DNA from: Scatavimonas merdigallinarum | GTDB lineage: Bacteria > Bacillota > Clostridia > Oscillospirales > Acutalibacteraceae | DNA: 64,000 bases | Assembly (NCBI GenBank): GCA_018713055.1 | Contig: DVFW01000014.1 | Span: 1 to 64,000 of the forward strand | Direction of reading: 5' to 3' | In this document: one piece after another, positions 33,291 through 41,888 of the stretch | Layout: every line of letters begins with the position of its first letter | How positions within the stretch are numbered: position 1 is the stretch's first letter | Position numbers and translations under genes: made by a program | The notes under the pieces: model-generated | Told to the model about the DNA's origin: nothing | Seen by the model: only the letters and a program-made list of their open reading frames with translations | The model's database searches: none

Positions 33291-34832
33291 ATGAGTGAAG
33301 AAATAAAGCCGCAGAATAATCCGCCGCAGGGCCGGTATATTTCTGGCGACAGCAAAGAGGAAGAAGCGGCGATTGCGCAGGCAAGAAAGAAAAAAATTCA
33401 GGAATTCAAACTGAAAATTGAGGATCTGCAGGAAACGCAAAAGCCCGTAGACGACGCTGCGCAGCTGCATCCTGCATTTGAGGATCTGCTTCCGGAAAAA
33501 TCGGAAGAGATTCGCAGGCAGGATGCCCAGGTGGATGATGTACTGCTTTATGCCAGACAGGAAGAGGCGCCGGAAGATAATGTCATTACAAGCTTTAGCG
33601 GCGAAGAGCAAAAGCAGAAAATGGACAGGGAAGAAAAAGAGGCGCTGAAGAATTATAAAAAGTCTGAAAAAAAGCGTAAAAAGGCAAAAGCAGAGCGCAA
33701 CGGCTGTATGTTTAAGTTTGTCTGGCTTGCAATGGTTATTCTGGTTGGAGCCGTTCTGGGGCAATTTTTGATTACTGGCGTAAACGATTTGCTGGCGGTT
33801 TCCCGTTCAGAGGAAAACCAGTCGCTGGTTGTGATCCCTGAAAACGCAACAATTGACCAGGTTGCTGAAATTTTAACAGAGGGCGGCGTGATCAACGAAC
33901 CGTTTTTCTTTAAGGCTTATGCCACCCTTACAAAGTCTACAGAAGGGTTTATTCCCGGCAGTTATAATATGGACACCAATATGGATTACGAAGCAATCTT
34001 GAATTATCTGCTTTATAATTCTGGGCCGAGGGAAGTGGTGTCGGTACAGTTTACAGAAGGGCTTACCGTCCGGGAATGTGGAAAGCTGTTGGAAGAAAAA
34101 CGTGTATGTGAAATGGATGAATTTTTGGAGGCCTGTAATTCGGATGTATTTGACGAGGAATATGAATTTATTGCTTCCATCCGTGAAGATGAAGACAGAG
34201 TATACAAACTGGAGGGCTACCTCTTTCCGGATACCTATATTTTCTATGTAAATGAGGATCCTGACGACGTTATACGGAAATTCTTGGACAACTTTAATAA
34301 AAAGTGCTTTAAAAATACAACCATTTACCCGGGCTATGAAGAGGAGCTGAGTATTGCCCAGCTGGCGGAGCTGAAAGGTATTGCATTTGAAGATTTAATT
34401 AATATGGCCTCGCTTGTACAGGCAGAATCTGCAGATGAAAACGATATGTACTATGTATCTTCCATTTTCTATAACCGTCTGGCTACCGACCAGTGGGGCG
34501 GCACAAACGAGTATGGCGACGGTGAGCTGAATATGCTTAAATCGGATGCAACCATCTATTATCCGTATTCATCTCAGGAAGATATTCCGGAAGACATCAA
34601 AGATACGTTCCACAGCAGCTACAATACTTACGAGATCACCAATCTGCCGCCGGGCGCAATCTGTAACCCGGGCGAGGCGGCCATAAAAGCTGCGCTCAAT
34701 CCAAAGGATACAGGATATTATTATTTCTGTCATAAAGCGGCAACAGATTCAGCGCCTGCGCAGGCGTATTATGCAACAACGTATTACGAGCATCTTGCCA
34801 ATATGCAGGAAGCCGGCCTTACAGAGGAGTAA
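33291..34832 (+). CDS. mltG: Endolytic transglycosylase MltG (YceG-like)
   Basis: 513 aa with an unusually long, charged cytoplasmic N-terminus (about 1-140), one membrane segment (about 141-163) and the extracellular MltG domain. The catalytic region LVQAESADENDMYYVSSIFYNRL (Glu near residue 378) and the family end PPGAICNPGEAAIKAALNP are present. It cleaves nascent glycan strands to terminate peptidoglycan growth. The ribosome site GGAGGGG (33275-33281) precedes ATG 33291. The extended N-terminus could bind a division or wall-synthesis partner. Confidence 0.92.
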   Translation: MSEEIKPQNNPPQGRYISGDSKEEEAAIAQARKKKIQEFKLKIEDLQETQKPVDDAAQLHPAFEDLLPEKSEEIRRQDAQVDDVLLYARQEEAPEDNVITSFSGEEQKQKMDREEKEALKNYKKSEKKRKKAKAERNGCMFKFVWLAMVILVGAVLGQFLITGVNDLLAVSRSEENQSLVVIPENATIDQVAEILTEGGVINEPFFFKAYATLTKSTEGFIPGSYNMDTNMDYEAILNYLLYNSGPREVVSVQFTEGLTVRECGKLLEEKRVCEMDEFLEACNSDVFDEEYEFIASIREDEDRVYKLEGYLFPDTYIFYVNEDPDDVIRKFLDNFNKKCFKNTTIYPGYEEELSIAQLAELKGIAFEDLINMASLVQAESADENDMYYVSSIFYNRLATDQWGGTNEYGDGELNMLKSDATIYYPYSSQEDIPEDIKDTFHSSYNTYEITNLPPGAICNPGEAAIKAALNPKDTGYYYFCHKAATDSAPAQAYYATTYYEHLANMQEAGLTEE

Positions 34833-34848
34833 CAAAAACTTTTACCAG

Positions 34849-34881
34849 ATCAGGGGGTGCGCATGCTGCGGGCCCCCTGAT
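34849..34881 (+). terminator. Hairpin between mltG and U32 gene
   Basis: ATCAGGGGG (34849-34857) pairs with CCCCCTGAT (34873-34881) with GC-rich loop. Only TGTTG follows, so it is a weak terminator or an RNA-end hairpin. Confidence 0.5.
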
Positions 34882-34901
34882 TGTTGCAGAGGATGAGCAG
34901 C

Positions 34902-36161
34902 ATGGAAAAGAAACAAAAAAATGAAATACTGGCTCCGGCAGGGGATATGGAGTGTTTACAAAACGCGCTGTATTTTGGAGCAGATGCCGTGTATTTGGCA
35001 GGCAGGGAGTTTGGTATGCGCACCGCGCCTGAAAATTTTGACCGTGCAGGGCTGAAAGAGGCTGTACAGGCAGCGCATCATAAGGGTGCAAAGCTGTATG
35101 TGACCTGCAATATTTTACCCAGAAATGACCAACTGCCACGTTTGCCTGGCTTTTTAGAGTATATCAGTCAGTGCGGTGCCGACGCGCTGATTATAGCGGA
35201 TATGGGTGTTTTAGCGCTGGCGAAAAAATATGCGCCGCAGGTGGATGTACATATATCTACGCAGGCGGGTATTGTCAATTATGAAAGCGCCGGAGCTTTT
35301 TATAATTTGGGTGCGTCCAGGGTTGTGCTTGCAAGAGAGCTTTCTCTGGAGGAAATTGCACAAATCCGTGCAAAGACTCCCTCCGGACTGGAATTGGAAT
35401 GCTTTGTGCATGGAGCCATGTGTGTTTCTTTTTCCGGCAGATGCCTGCTGTCTTCCTATCTGACCGGCCGGGACGCAAACCGCGGTGATTGCGCGCAGCC
35501 CTGCCGATGGAAATACCATTTATACGAAGAAAGCAGAGACGGGCGCTTTTTCCCGGTGGAAGAGCATAAAGACGGAACATACCTGTATAATTCGCGGGAC
35601 CTGTGTATGATAGACCATATCAAGGCGCTTGTACAGGCGGGGGTTTTCAGTTTTAAAATTGAAGGCCGGGCGAAATCTGCATATTATACGGCGGTTGTAA
35701 CCAACGCCTATCGCAAGGCGTTAGATGATTATTATCAAAACGGCCATACAGAAAGCTATGCCGTACCTGGATGGATCCGGCAGGAACTGGATAAAATCAG
35801 CCACAGGGAATATTCCACCGGTTTTTTCTTTGGCGGGGAACCGGGGCAAACCCAGGACAACGGAGGGTATATCCGCAACTATGAGGTGGTCGCCGTATGT
35901 ATTGGAAAGCAGGGCGGGCGCGCCGTGGTTACACAGCGCAACCGTTTTTTTGCAGGCGATATGGTCGATGTGCTGCCCTATAGCGGGATTCCGTTTGAAA
36001 CAAAGATCCGGAGCATTTATGACAGCTGGGGAAACCCTGTGGAGAGCGCGCCGCATCCTATGCAGGAGCTGCTGATAGAAACGGATGATGAAATATCTGG
36101 TGGGGCTATTTTGCGGAAAAAAAGAGCAGCGGCGCAGTTTGAAAAAATGTATGAAAAATAG
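34902..36161 (+). CDS. Peptidase U32 family protein
   Basis: 419 aa. It shows the U32 TIM-barrel opening EILAPAGDMECLQNALYFGADAVY and the Cys motif HGAMCVSFSGRCLLSSY with later CAQPC, which in this family coordinate Fe-S or metal. Members are collagenase-like proteins or tRNA/rRNA modification factors (RlhA/TrhP type); the bacterial housekeeping form next to mltG is common in Clostridia. AGAGG at 34888-34892 gives the proper distance to ATG 34902; ATG 34893 and TTG 34881 are worse starts. It is followed by the alaS promoter. Confidence 0.88.
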   Translation: MEKKQKNEILAPAGDMECLQNALYFGADAVYLAGREFGMRTAPENFDRAGLKEAVQAAHHKGAKLYVTCNILPRNDQLPRLPGFLEYISQCGADALIIADMGVLALAKKYAPQVDVHISTQAGIVNYESAGAFYNLGASRVVLARELSLEEIAQIRAKTPSGLELECFVHGAMCVSFSGRCLLSSYLTGRDANRGDCAQPCRWKYHLYEESRDGRFFPVEEHKDGTYLYNSRDLCMIDHIKALVQAGVFSFKIEGRAKSAYYTAVVTNAYRKALDDYYQNGHTESYAVPGWIRQELDKISHREYSTGFFFGGEPGQTQDNGGYIRNYEVVAVCIGKQGGRAVVTQRNRFFAGDMVDVLPYSGIPFETKIRSIYDSWGNPVESAPHPMQELLIETDDEISGGAILRKKRAAAQFEKMYEK

Positions 36162-36199
36162 GTGCAGGCAATATAGGTGGAAAACTTTCCGGACGTGCC

Positions 36200-36228
36200 T
36201 TGACAGCCAGAGGAAACAGCGCTATAAT
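36200..36228 (+). promoter_or_regulatory. Promoter of the alaS T-box leader
   Basis: TTGACA (36200-36205), exact 17-bp spacer, TATAAT (36223-36228): full consensus, with start of RNA near 36235. Confidence 0.9.
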
Positions 36229-36234
36229 ACTCTA

Positions 36235-36480
36235 CAATACAGACAGAAAGCGATGACGGGAAAAAGAATCTTTTTACGCTTACAGAGAGAAAGCCCCAGG
36301 CTGTAAGGCTTTTATGCGTTTGAAGGGTTTGGGCCGCCCCAGAGCTACCGCGGCGAGGAGCTGTGGCGTTTCCGGCGTTAACGGGCAAAAGTGGCATGCA
36401 GGTTTTTGCGTGCAATTTGGGTGGTACCACAGGAGATAGAGCTCTTGTCCCATAGGGGGCGGGAGCTTTTTATTTTTGGA
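36235..36480 (+). promoter_or_regulatory. T-box riboswitch (tRNA-Ala) of alaS
   Basis: The antiterminator T-box GGGTGGTACCAC lies at 36419-36430, and the Stem I AGAGAG-type element with GGCTGTAA follows at about 36285-36307. GCG at 36316-36318 is a likely Ala specifier. Uncharged tRNA-Ala would favour the antiterminator over the terminator at 36439-36475, raising alaS. Confidence 0.9.
36439..36475 (+). terminator. T-box-controlled terminator of alaS
   Basis: AGCTCTTGTCCC pairs with GGGGCGGGAGCT (three G-T pairs) followed by TTTTTATTTTT; it competes with the T-box antiterminator. Confidence 0.85.
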
Positions 36481-36511
36481 ATAAAAATTTTACAGAATAG
36501 GAGCATGCAGC

Positions 36512-39145
36512 ATGAAGTGGACGGGATTAAACGAATTAAGAGAAAAATATTTATCGTTTTTTGAAAGCAAGGGGCATTTGCGTCTTCCAAGCTTTTCCCT
36601 GGTGCCTAAGGACGACAAAAGTCTTTTACTGATCAATTCCGGTATGGCGCCTATGAAAAAATATTTTACAGGGGAAATTACGCCACCCCAAAAGCGCGTG
36701 ACCACCTGCCAGAAGTGCATTCGTACGCCAGACATTGAACGCGTGGGGATTACGGCGCGCCACGGAACTTATTTTGAAATGCTTGGGAATTTTTCCTTTG
36801 GGGATTATTTTAAGCGGGAAGCTACCGCGTGGGCGTGGGAATTTTTTACAAAGGTGCTGGAAATGCCGGAAGAAAAGCTGTATGTGTCGGTTTATGAAAA
36901 GGACGACGAGGCGTACAACATCTGGACAAAGGAAGTCGGCGTGGATTCTTCGCATATGGTGCGCCTTGGGAAAGAGGATAATTTTTGGGAACACGGTACA
37001 GGACCATGCGGACCTTGCTCGGAGATTTATTTTGACAGGGGAGAGGACAAAGGCTGTGGCGGCCCCAACTGCGCGGTAGGTTGTGATTGTGACCGTTTTG
37101 TAGAGGTGTGGAATCTGGTATTTACGCAGTTTGACAGTGACGGAAACGGCAACTATGCACCGTTGGATCACCCTAATATTGATACTGGCATGGGGCTGGA
37201 GCGCCTTGCCTGTGTAATGCAGGATGTGGACAATCTTTTTTTGGTTGATACCGTGCAAAATATTATGAAGCACGTGGTAGATATTACAGGGGTCTTATAT
37301 GGGAAAGATGAAAAATCAGACATTTCGCTGCGCGTGATTACCGACCATATACGCAGCACAAGCTTTATGATTGGCGACGGCGTAATGCCGTCTAACGAAG
37401 GCAGAGGGTATGTACTGCGCCGTCTGCTCCGTCGGGCTGCCCGCCATGGAAGGCTTTTGGGTGTCAAGCGCCCGTTCCTGTATGAAGTATGCAGAACTGT
37501 AATCCGTGAAAACGAACAGGCCTATCCGGAGCTTGCACAAAAGGCGGAATTCATTACAAGGCTCATTAAGGTTGAAGAAGAAAATTTCTGTAAAACCATC
37601 GACCAGGGCCTTGCAATGCTGCATGATATTATTGGCCGGGAAGAAGTTGACGAACTTTCTGGGGAAGACGCCTTTAAACTGAACGACACATATGGGTTTC
37701 CCATTGATCTGACTAAGGAAATTCTCGCAGAAAAAGGGATGACGGTAAACGAAGCGCGGTTTAAGGAATTGCTTGCCGAACAGAAAAAGCGCGCCAGAAA
37801 TGCCAGAAAAAACGCTGGTGCCGACGCGTGGGTCAGTGATGACACCGACCTTTCAGACATTGCACCGACAGAATTTACCGGTTATACGCAGACAACCTCA
37901 CAGGCAAAGCTGCTTGCAATTGTCAATCATGGGCAACGCGTACAGGCGGCATACCAGGGCGAGCAGGTTGTTTTGGTTTTTGATAAAACGCCGTTTTATG
38001 CAGAAAGCGGCGGCCAAACAGGCGACACAGGAACGGCGCAAACGGAAATTGCGTCGGTCGAAATACGTGATACCAGCAAAAACCACGCGGGCATTTACCT
38101 GCACAGTGCAACTGTTGCAGAGGGAATGCTTTCCGTTGGAGAAGCAGTGAAGCTGCAAATTGACCAGATCCGCCGGGAGGATATTATGCGCAATCACACC
38201 GCGGCGCATTTACTGCAGGCGGCGCTTAGAAAAGTGCTGGGAACGCATGTGGAGCAGGCAGGCCAGCTTGTAGACGGTGAAAAGCTCCGGTTTGATTTTA
38301 CGCATTTTTCTGCCATGACCGCACAGGAAATGCTTACTGTGGAAGACATGGTCAATGAAGAAATTTTGAAAGCGGTAGATGTGAAAATACAGGAAATGCC
38401 GATAGAACAGGCAAAAAAGATGGGCGCGATGGCTCTGTTTGGGGAGAAATACGGAGATATTGTGCGTGTTGTGCAGGTTCCAGGTTTTTCAACGGAGCTT
38501 TGCGGTGGCACGCATGTGGACAACACCGCGAAAGTTGGGATGTTTAAAATGCTTGGAGAGGGCTCCGTTGCGGCCGGTGTAAGAAGGATTGAAGCCGTAA
38601 CGGGAAGAGGCGTACTCAATGTGCTCAACGGTTGCTTTACACTGATTGGAGACGCTGCAGGCGCGCTTAAAATTAGTAACCCCAGGGACTTACTGCGCGG
38701 CTGCACGCAGACAATGGAAGAGCTTAAGGAAAAGGACAGAGAAATTGCGCAGTTGAATAATAAACTTGCCATGTTGAAGATGGACGACATGTTTGCTAAT
38801 TCAGAGCTTGTTAAAGGCGTGCGCATCATTTCGGCTGCTTTTACAGATGTTAATGTGGAAATGCTCCGTAACATGTGTGACAGGGCGCTGAGTATGGCGC
38901 CCAAAAGCATTGCGGTCCTGGCCGGGATTACAGATGGAAAGGCGACTTTTGCCTGCGCTTGCGGCAAAGAGGCGCAGGAAAAGGGCGCCCATGCGGGCAG
39001 GATTGTCAAGGCAGTTGCGCAAATTGCCGGCGGTAACGGCGGCGGAAAGCCCGATATGGCTATGGCAGGCGCAAAGGATGTGTCCAGAGTGGACGACGCT
39101 ATTGTAGCGGTGAAGGAAATTGTATTGGGTATGATTCGGGGATAA
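36512..39145 (+). CDS. alaS: Alanyl-tRNA synthetase
   Basis: 877 aa, full length. The class II aminoacylation domain opens WTGLNELREKYLSFFE. The editing domain zinc ligands are HTAAH (562-566) and CGGTH (664-668). The C-terminal part (about 720-877) is the DHHA1 oligomerisation domain (GGNGGGKPDMAMAGAKD). It charges tRNA-Ala and is controlled by the T-box upstream. A bidirectional terminator separates it from the convergent spoIID. Confidence 0.97.
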   Translation: MKWTGLNELREKYLSFFESKGHLRLPSFSLVPKDDKSLLLINSGMAPMKKYFTGEITPPQKRVTTCQKCIRTPDIERVGITARHGTYFEMLGNFSFGDYFKREATAWAWEFFTKVLEMPEEKLYVSVYEKDDEAYNIWTKEVGVDSSHMVRLGKEDNFWEHGTGPCGPCSEIYFDRGEDKGCGGPNCAVGCDCDRFVEVWNLVFTQFDSDGNGNYAPLDHPNIDTGMGLERLACVMQDVDNLFLVDTVQNIMKHVVDITGVLYGKDEKSDISLRVITDHIRSTSFMIGDGVMPSNEGRGYVLRRLLRRAARHGRLLGVKRPFLYEVCRTVIRENEQAYPELAQKAEFITRLIKVEEENFCKTIDQGLAMLHDIIGREEVDELSGEDAFKLNDTYGFPIDLTKEILAEKGMTVNEARFKELLAEQKKRARNARKNAGADAWVSDDTDLSDIAPTEFTGYTQTTSQAKLLAIVNHGQRVQAAYQGEQVVLVFDKTPFYAESGGQTGDTGTAQTEIASVEIRDTSKNHAGIYLHSATVAEGMLSVGEAVKLQIDQIRREDIMRNHTAAHLLQAALRKVLGTHVEQAGQLVDGEKLRFDFTHFSAMTAQEMLTVEDMVNEEILKAVDVKIQEMPIEQAKKMGAMALFGEKYGDIVRVVQVPGFSTELCGGTHVDNTAKVGMFKMLGEGSVAAGVRRIEAVTGRGVLNVLNGCFTLIGDAAGALKISNPRDLLRGCTQTMEELKEKDREIAQLNNKLAMLKMDDMFANSELVKGVRIISAAFTDVNVEMLRNMCDRALSMAPKSIAVLAGITDGKATFACACGKEAQEKGAHAGRIVKAVAQIAGGNGGGKPDMAMAGAKDVSRVDDAIVAVKEIVLGMIRG

Positions 39146-39170
39146 AAGAAATTCGGATGTAAAAAATGTT

Positions 39171-39210
39171 AAAAACGCCTTTACGGCGCTGTGCACCATA
39201 AAGGCGTTTT
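39171..39210. terminator. Bidirectional terminator alaS/spoIID
   Basis: AAAACGCCTTTA pairs with TAAAGGCGTTTT across a 15-nt loop; it serves both convergent genes. Confidence 0.85.
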
Positions 39211-39251
39211 ATGAAGAGAAGATAGACCGCTTACAGGCGGGTAAGGCTGTG

Positions 39252-40316
39252 TTAAAGCGTTTCTATGGTTGTACCGGGGTAATACCAGGCTAGGATTTCC
39301 TGGTAATCTGCGCCCTGCTTTGCCATTTCGTTTGCGCCGTACTGGCTTAATCCAGCGCCGTGCCCGTATCCCCTTACCGTAAATACAAATTCGTCCAGAG
39401 TGTACAGGACCTCGAAATTACTGCTGCGCAGGGAAAAAGCATCCCGGATTTCCTGCCCCGTTACCTCTTTTCCCCCTACCTTTACGGAGGAAACAGTTCC
39501 GGCGTCTGTTGTTTTTAGATCGGTGAACCATTCCTGAGAGGAATCGCCCAGCGTAATATCGTTCCATGTATCTTCTATAATAGTTTTAACTTCTTTATTT
39601 GTCAGTGTAACAGTAGAAAGGTATTCGTTGCACAGGGCGTCCCAGGGGCTTGCAACGCTTTGCAGATAGGGCTGGTCTTCCGACAAAGCGTTTTTCCCAT
39701 TTTCCGTAATACCGCCGGAAATGGCGCAATAAGCTGCGGTGATCAATTCCCCGTCATAGCGTATTACCTGGGAAAATACGGCGTTTACCGCATTTTCCAG
39801 CTTTTTATAGGCGGTTTCAAAGTTGTCTTTCCATAAGCTTTGCAGTGTTTCTTTTGGAATATATACCTCTTTCTTTTCACTGTTGCAGGAAAAATCCGCG
39901 CCCTTTAAGTCGCTGTCAGTTTTTTCCCGTTGTGCGTCTCTTTTTTTGCAGAAAAAAGTATAAAGTGCAGTGCATTGTGCTTTTAATGCCTCTTCCTCAA
40001 ACGAAGCGGGCATTTCTGCAGCGAGCGCCCCTATGCAAAAATCACGGTCGCTTACCTGCAGAACGTCGCCTGTTGCATTGTCAAGGATTTTAAAGCTTTG
40101 GGCGTCTGCCTTGCCTGCTGGTTTTTCAGTTGGTTTTTCAGTTGGTTTTTCGGTTGCTTTTTCTGTCGCTTCTGTGGCCTGTGAAGCTTCCAATACTTCA
40201 GATGCGGCCGCGTCTGGTTTTCTATTGTCCGGCTTTACAATGCCGCTGAGCGTTATGGCGGGAATAGCAGCCATTACTAGAACGAGCAGTAAACAGGTTA
40301 TCATGATCTTTTTCAT
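39252..40316 (-). CDS. spoIID: Stage II sporulation protein D (SpoIID)
   Basis: 354 aa lytic transglycosylase needed in engulfment of the forespore. It has a membrane/signal segment (about 4-24), a low-complexity TEKP repeat linker (about 48-68) and the SpoIID/LytB domain. Family blocks visible are AAEMPASFEEEALKAQ, ISGGITENG and the ending GYGHGAGLSQYGANEMA. The frame opens at TTG 40322, but ATG 40316 is chosen because AAAAGGG lies 7 nt upstream. It places the organism among spore formers. Its usual partner spoIIQ is not here. Confidence 0.92.
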   Translation of the reverse strand: MKKIMITCLLLVLVMAAIPAITLSGIVKPDNRKPDAAASEVLEASQATEATEKATEKPTEKPTEKPAGKADAQSFKILDNATGDVLQVSDRDFCIGALAAEMPASFEEEALKAQCTALYTFFCKKRDAQREKTDSDLKGADFSCNSEKKEVYIPKETLQSLWKDNFETAYKKLENAVNAVFSQVIRYDGELITAAYCAISGGITENGKNALSEDQPYLQSVASPWDALCNEYLSTVTLTNKEVKTIIEDTWNDITLGDSSQEWFTDLKTTDAGTVSSVKVGGKEVTGQEIRDAFSLRSSNFEVLYTLDEFVFTVRGYGHGAGLSQYGANEMAKQGADYQEILAWYYPGTTIETL

Positions 40317-40322
40317 TTGCAA

Positions 40323-40569
40323 ACCCTTTTCTTTCTGAATTTACGGTTGCGCATAGGGAGCTTTGAAAATTATATGGCGCTGCCTTTATGTATTTGCGCA
40401 GTGGGATTTTGTAATCGTGGTTTTATATTGACAGAACTATGGAATTGAATTAAAATAATACGTACACTCTTGTGTAAATGTAAAAGAAAACAAGCCTGTT
40501 TCATGTATATATTTTAAAATCTTCATTTATTCCCATTATTCTTGTAAAACATTGGAGGCGTTTGCGTGT
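40323..40569. other. Divergent intergenic region
   Basis: It carries the promoter of the membrane protein (40428-40456). The spoIID side (right to left) probably holds a sporulation-sigma promoter, but none could be assigned with confidence. The region is AT-rich near 40440-40540. Confidence 0.5.
40428..40456 (+). promoter_or_regulatory. Promoter of the polytopic membrane protein
   Basis: TTGACA (40428-40433), 17-bp spacer, TAAAAT (40451-40456). Confidence 0.75.
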
Positions 40570-41685
40570 ATGAAGAGCAAGTTGTCGTGGATTCCGTTTA
40601 TTCCGGTCGTTTTTGCAGCCGTTTTTTTACGCATTTATCAGGTGTTGTTTATTGACAGCGGTGTAGATAAGGGTTTTTTGGACAGTGGCCTGGTATCTAT
40701 AATTTTTGTGGGCAGTATTGTGGCGCTTTTTGTTATTCTTGCGATCTTTTGCTTTGCCGACAAAAAAACCGCGCCGGAATACGACATAGGACGGAATATA
40801 TTTGCAGGCTTTTTTGCCATCCTTACCGGCGCGCTGCTTTTGACAGATGCAGTTCTCTTGGTGATGCAAATGATAAGCGCCGGCTTTTTTGACTGGATTA
40901 GTGGAATCGATGTGCTTTTGTCCTTAGCGGGGGGAGCGATGATCTTTGTTATGGGGATTTCCTCTCTGACAGGGTACAATCGTGCAAAGCATATGCCGTT
41001 TCTTATGCTTCTGCCTACCGTCTGGTGCTGCGGCCGCCTGGTGCTGACGTTTGCAAGTTATACTGCAATTTCACCGGCTGCTAAGGATATGTCCGACCTT
41101 GTTTATATGGTTTTCGCAACGCTTTTTCTGTTCAATGTTTCTATGGTTTATATCAAACTTAAAGGGAAAAACCCGGTTAAAGCCTGTTTTCTTTATGGGC
41201 TGCCCGCGGTAGTTGTCATTTTTGCTTATGCCGGCGCGCTTTTTGCCTCTTTGATTCAAAGCGGGCAGGGAGTGGATTTCTTTGCAAATATCCGTGTGTT
41301 TGAATTCCTTTCTTTTGCGCTTTATATCCTGTTTTTCTTGCTAGAACTGACGGCCGGCGCGAAGGGAAAGCAGAAGGAGGACGCTTTAGCGGTTGATACG
41401 GCGCCGCAGAAAGAGCAGCAATTGCATGTTAGCCATGAAAATGCAAGGCAGAGTCTGAAGTCCGGACAGGCTGCCGACCCTGAAACGGCGCGCGCCGAAG
41501 CCATTATGGCAAAGGTTGAGGAGGCTGACAGAAAGAAAAACGATCCGGTGGATTATGTAGGATATTACAACAGAGATGTGCAGGATCAAACCAAAAAGGA
41601 CGACGGCCTTTCCGATTACGCAAGTAAACTGGATGATATTGACCGTTTAATTTTAGAGCTTTCTGAAAACGATCACAAAGAATAG
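40570..41685 (+). CDS. Polytopic membrane protein of unknown function
   Basis: 371 aa with seven likely membrane helices within the first 265 residues (e.g. WIPFIPVVFAAVFLRIY, IIFVGSIVALFVILAIFCF, FAGFFAILTGALLLTDAVLL) and a hydrophilic, acidic cytoplasmic tail (about 270-371) with several Lys/Asp-rich stretches. No channel or transporter motif is recognised. It starts at ATG 40570 after GGAGG at 40553-40557 (12 nt); TTG 40552 is in frame but overlaps that site. The tail may bind a partner. Confidence 0.7.
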   Translation: MKSKLSWIPFIPVVFAAVFLRIYQVLFIDSGVDKGFLDSGLVSIIFVGSIVALFVILAIFCFADKKTAPEYDIGRNIFAGFFAILTGALLLTDAVLLVMQMISAGFFDWISGIDVLLSLAGGAMIFVMGISSLTGYNRAKHMPFLMLLPTVWCCGRLVLTFASYTAISPAAKDMSDLVYMVFATLFLFNVSMVYIKLKGKNPVKACFLYGLPAVVVIFAYAGALFASLIQSGQGVDFFANIRVFEFLSFALYILFFLLELTAGAKGKQKEDALAVDTAPQKEQQLHVSHENARQSLKSGQAADPETARAEAIMAKVEEADRKKNDPVDYVGYYNRDVQDQTKKDDGLSDYASKLDDIDRLILELSENDHKE

Positions 41686-41706
41686 AATAAGAAATATAAA
41701 TTTTAA

Positions 41707-41738
41707 CAGGGCGGGCTTTCCAAAAGCCGGCCTTTTTG
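41707..41738 (+). terminator. Terminator after membrane protein
   Basis: GGGCGGGCTTT pairs with AAAAGCCGGCC, followed by TTTTTG. Confidence 0.65.
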
Positions 41739-41888
41739 TTATAATGAAAACAACGGCTTTGCGTAAGGCGTGCACCCTCTGCACAGCTTATCCTGCAGTG
41801 ATGCTTGCAACGGGGGAAATACGAGGCATGCAAAGCGTGTACAGGACAATAGAAAAAAGATTGCAAAAGAGAAAGCTGGTATGTTTGT

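Noticed and set aside
41740..41745. TATAAT before the LRR-dockerin gene
   Set aside because: -35 is only TTTCCA and lies in a terminator stem.
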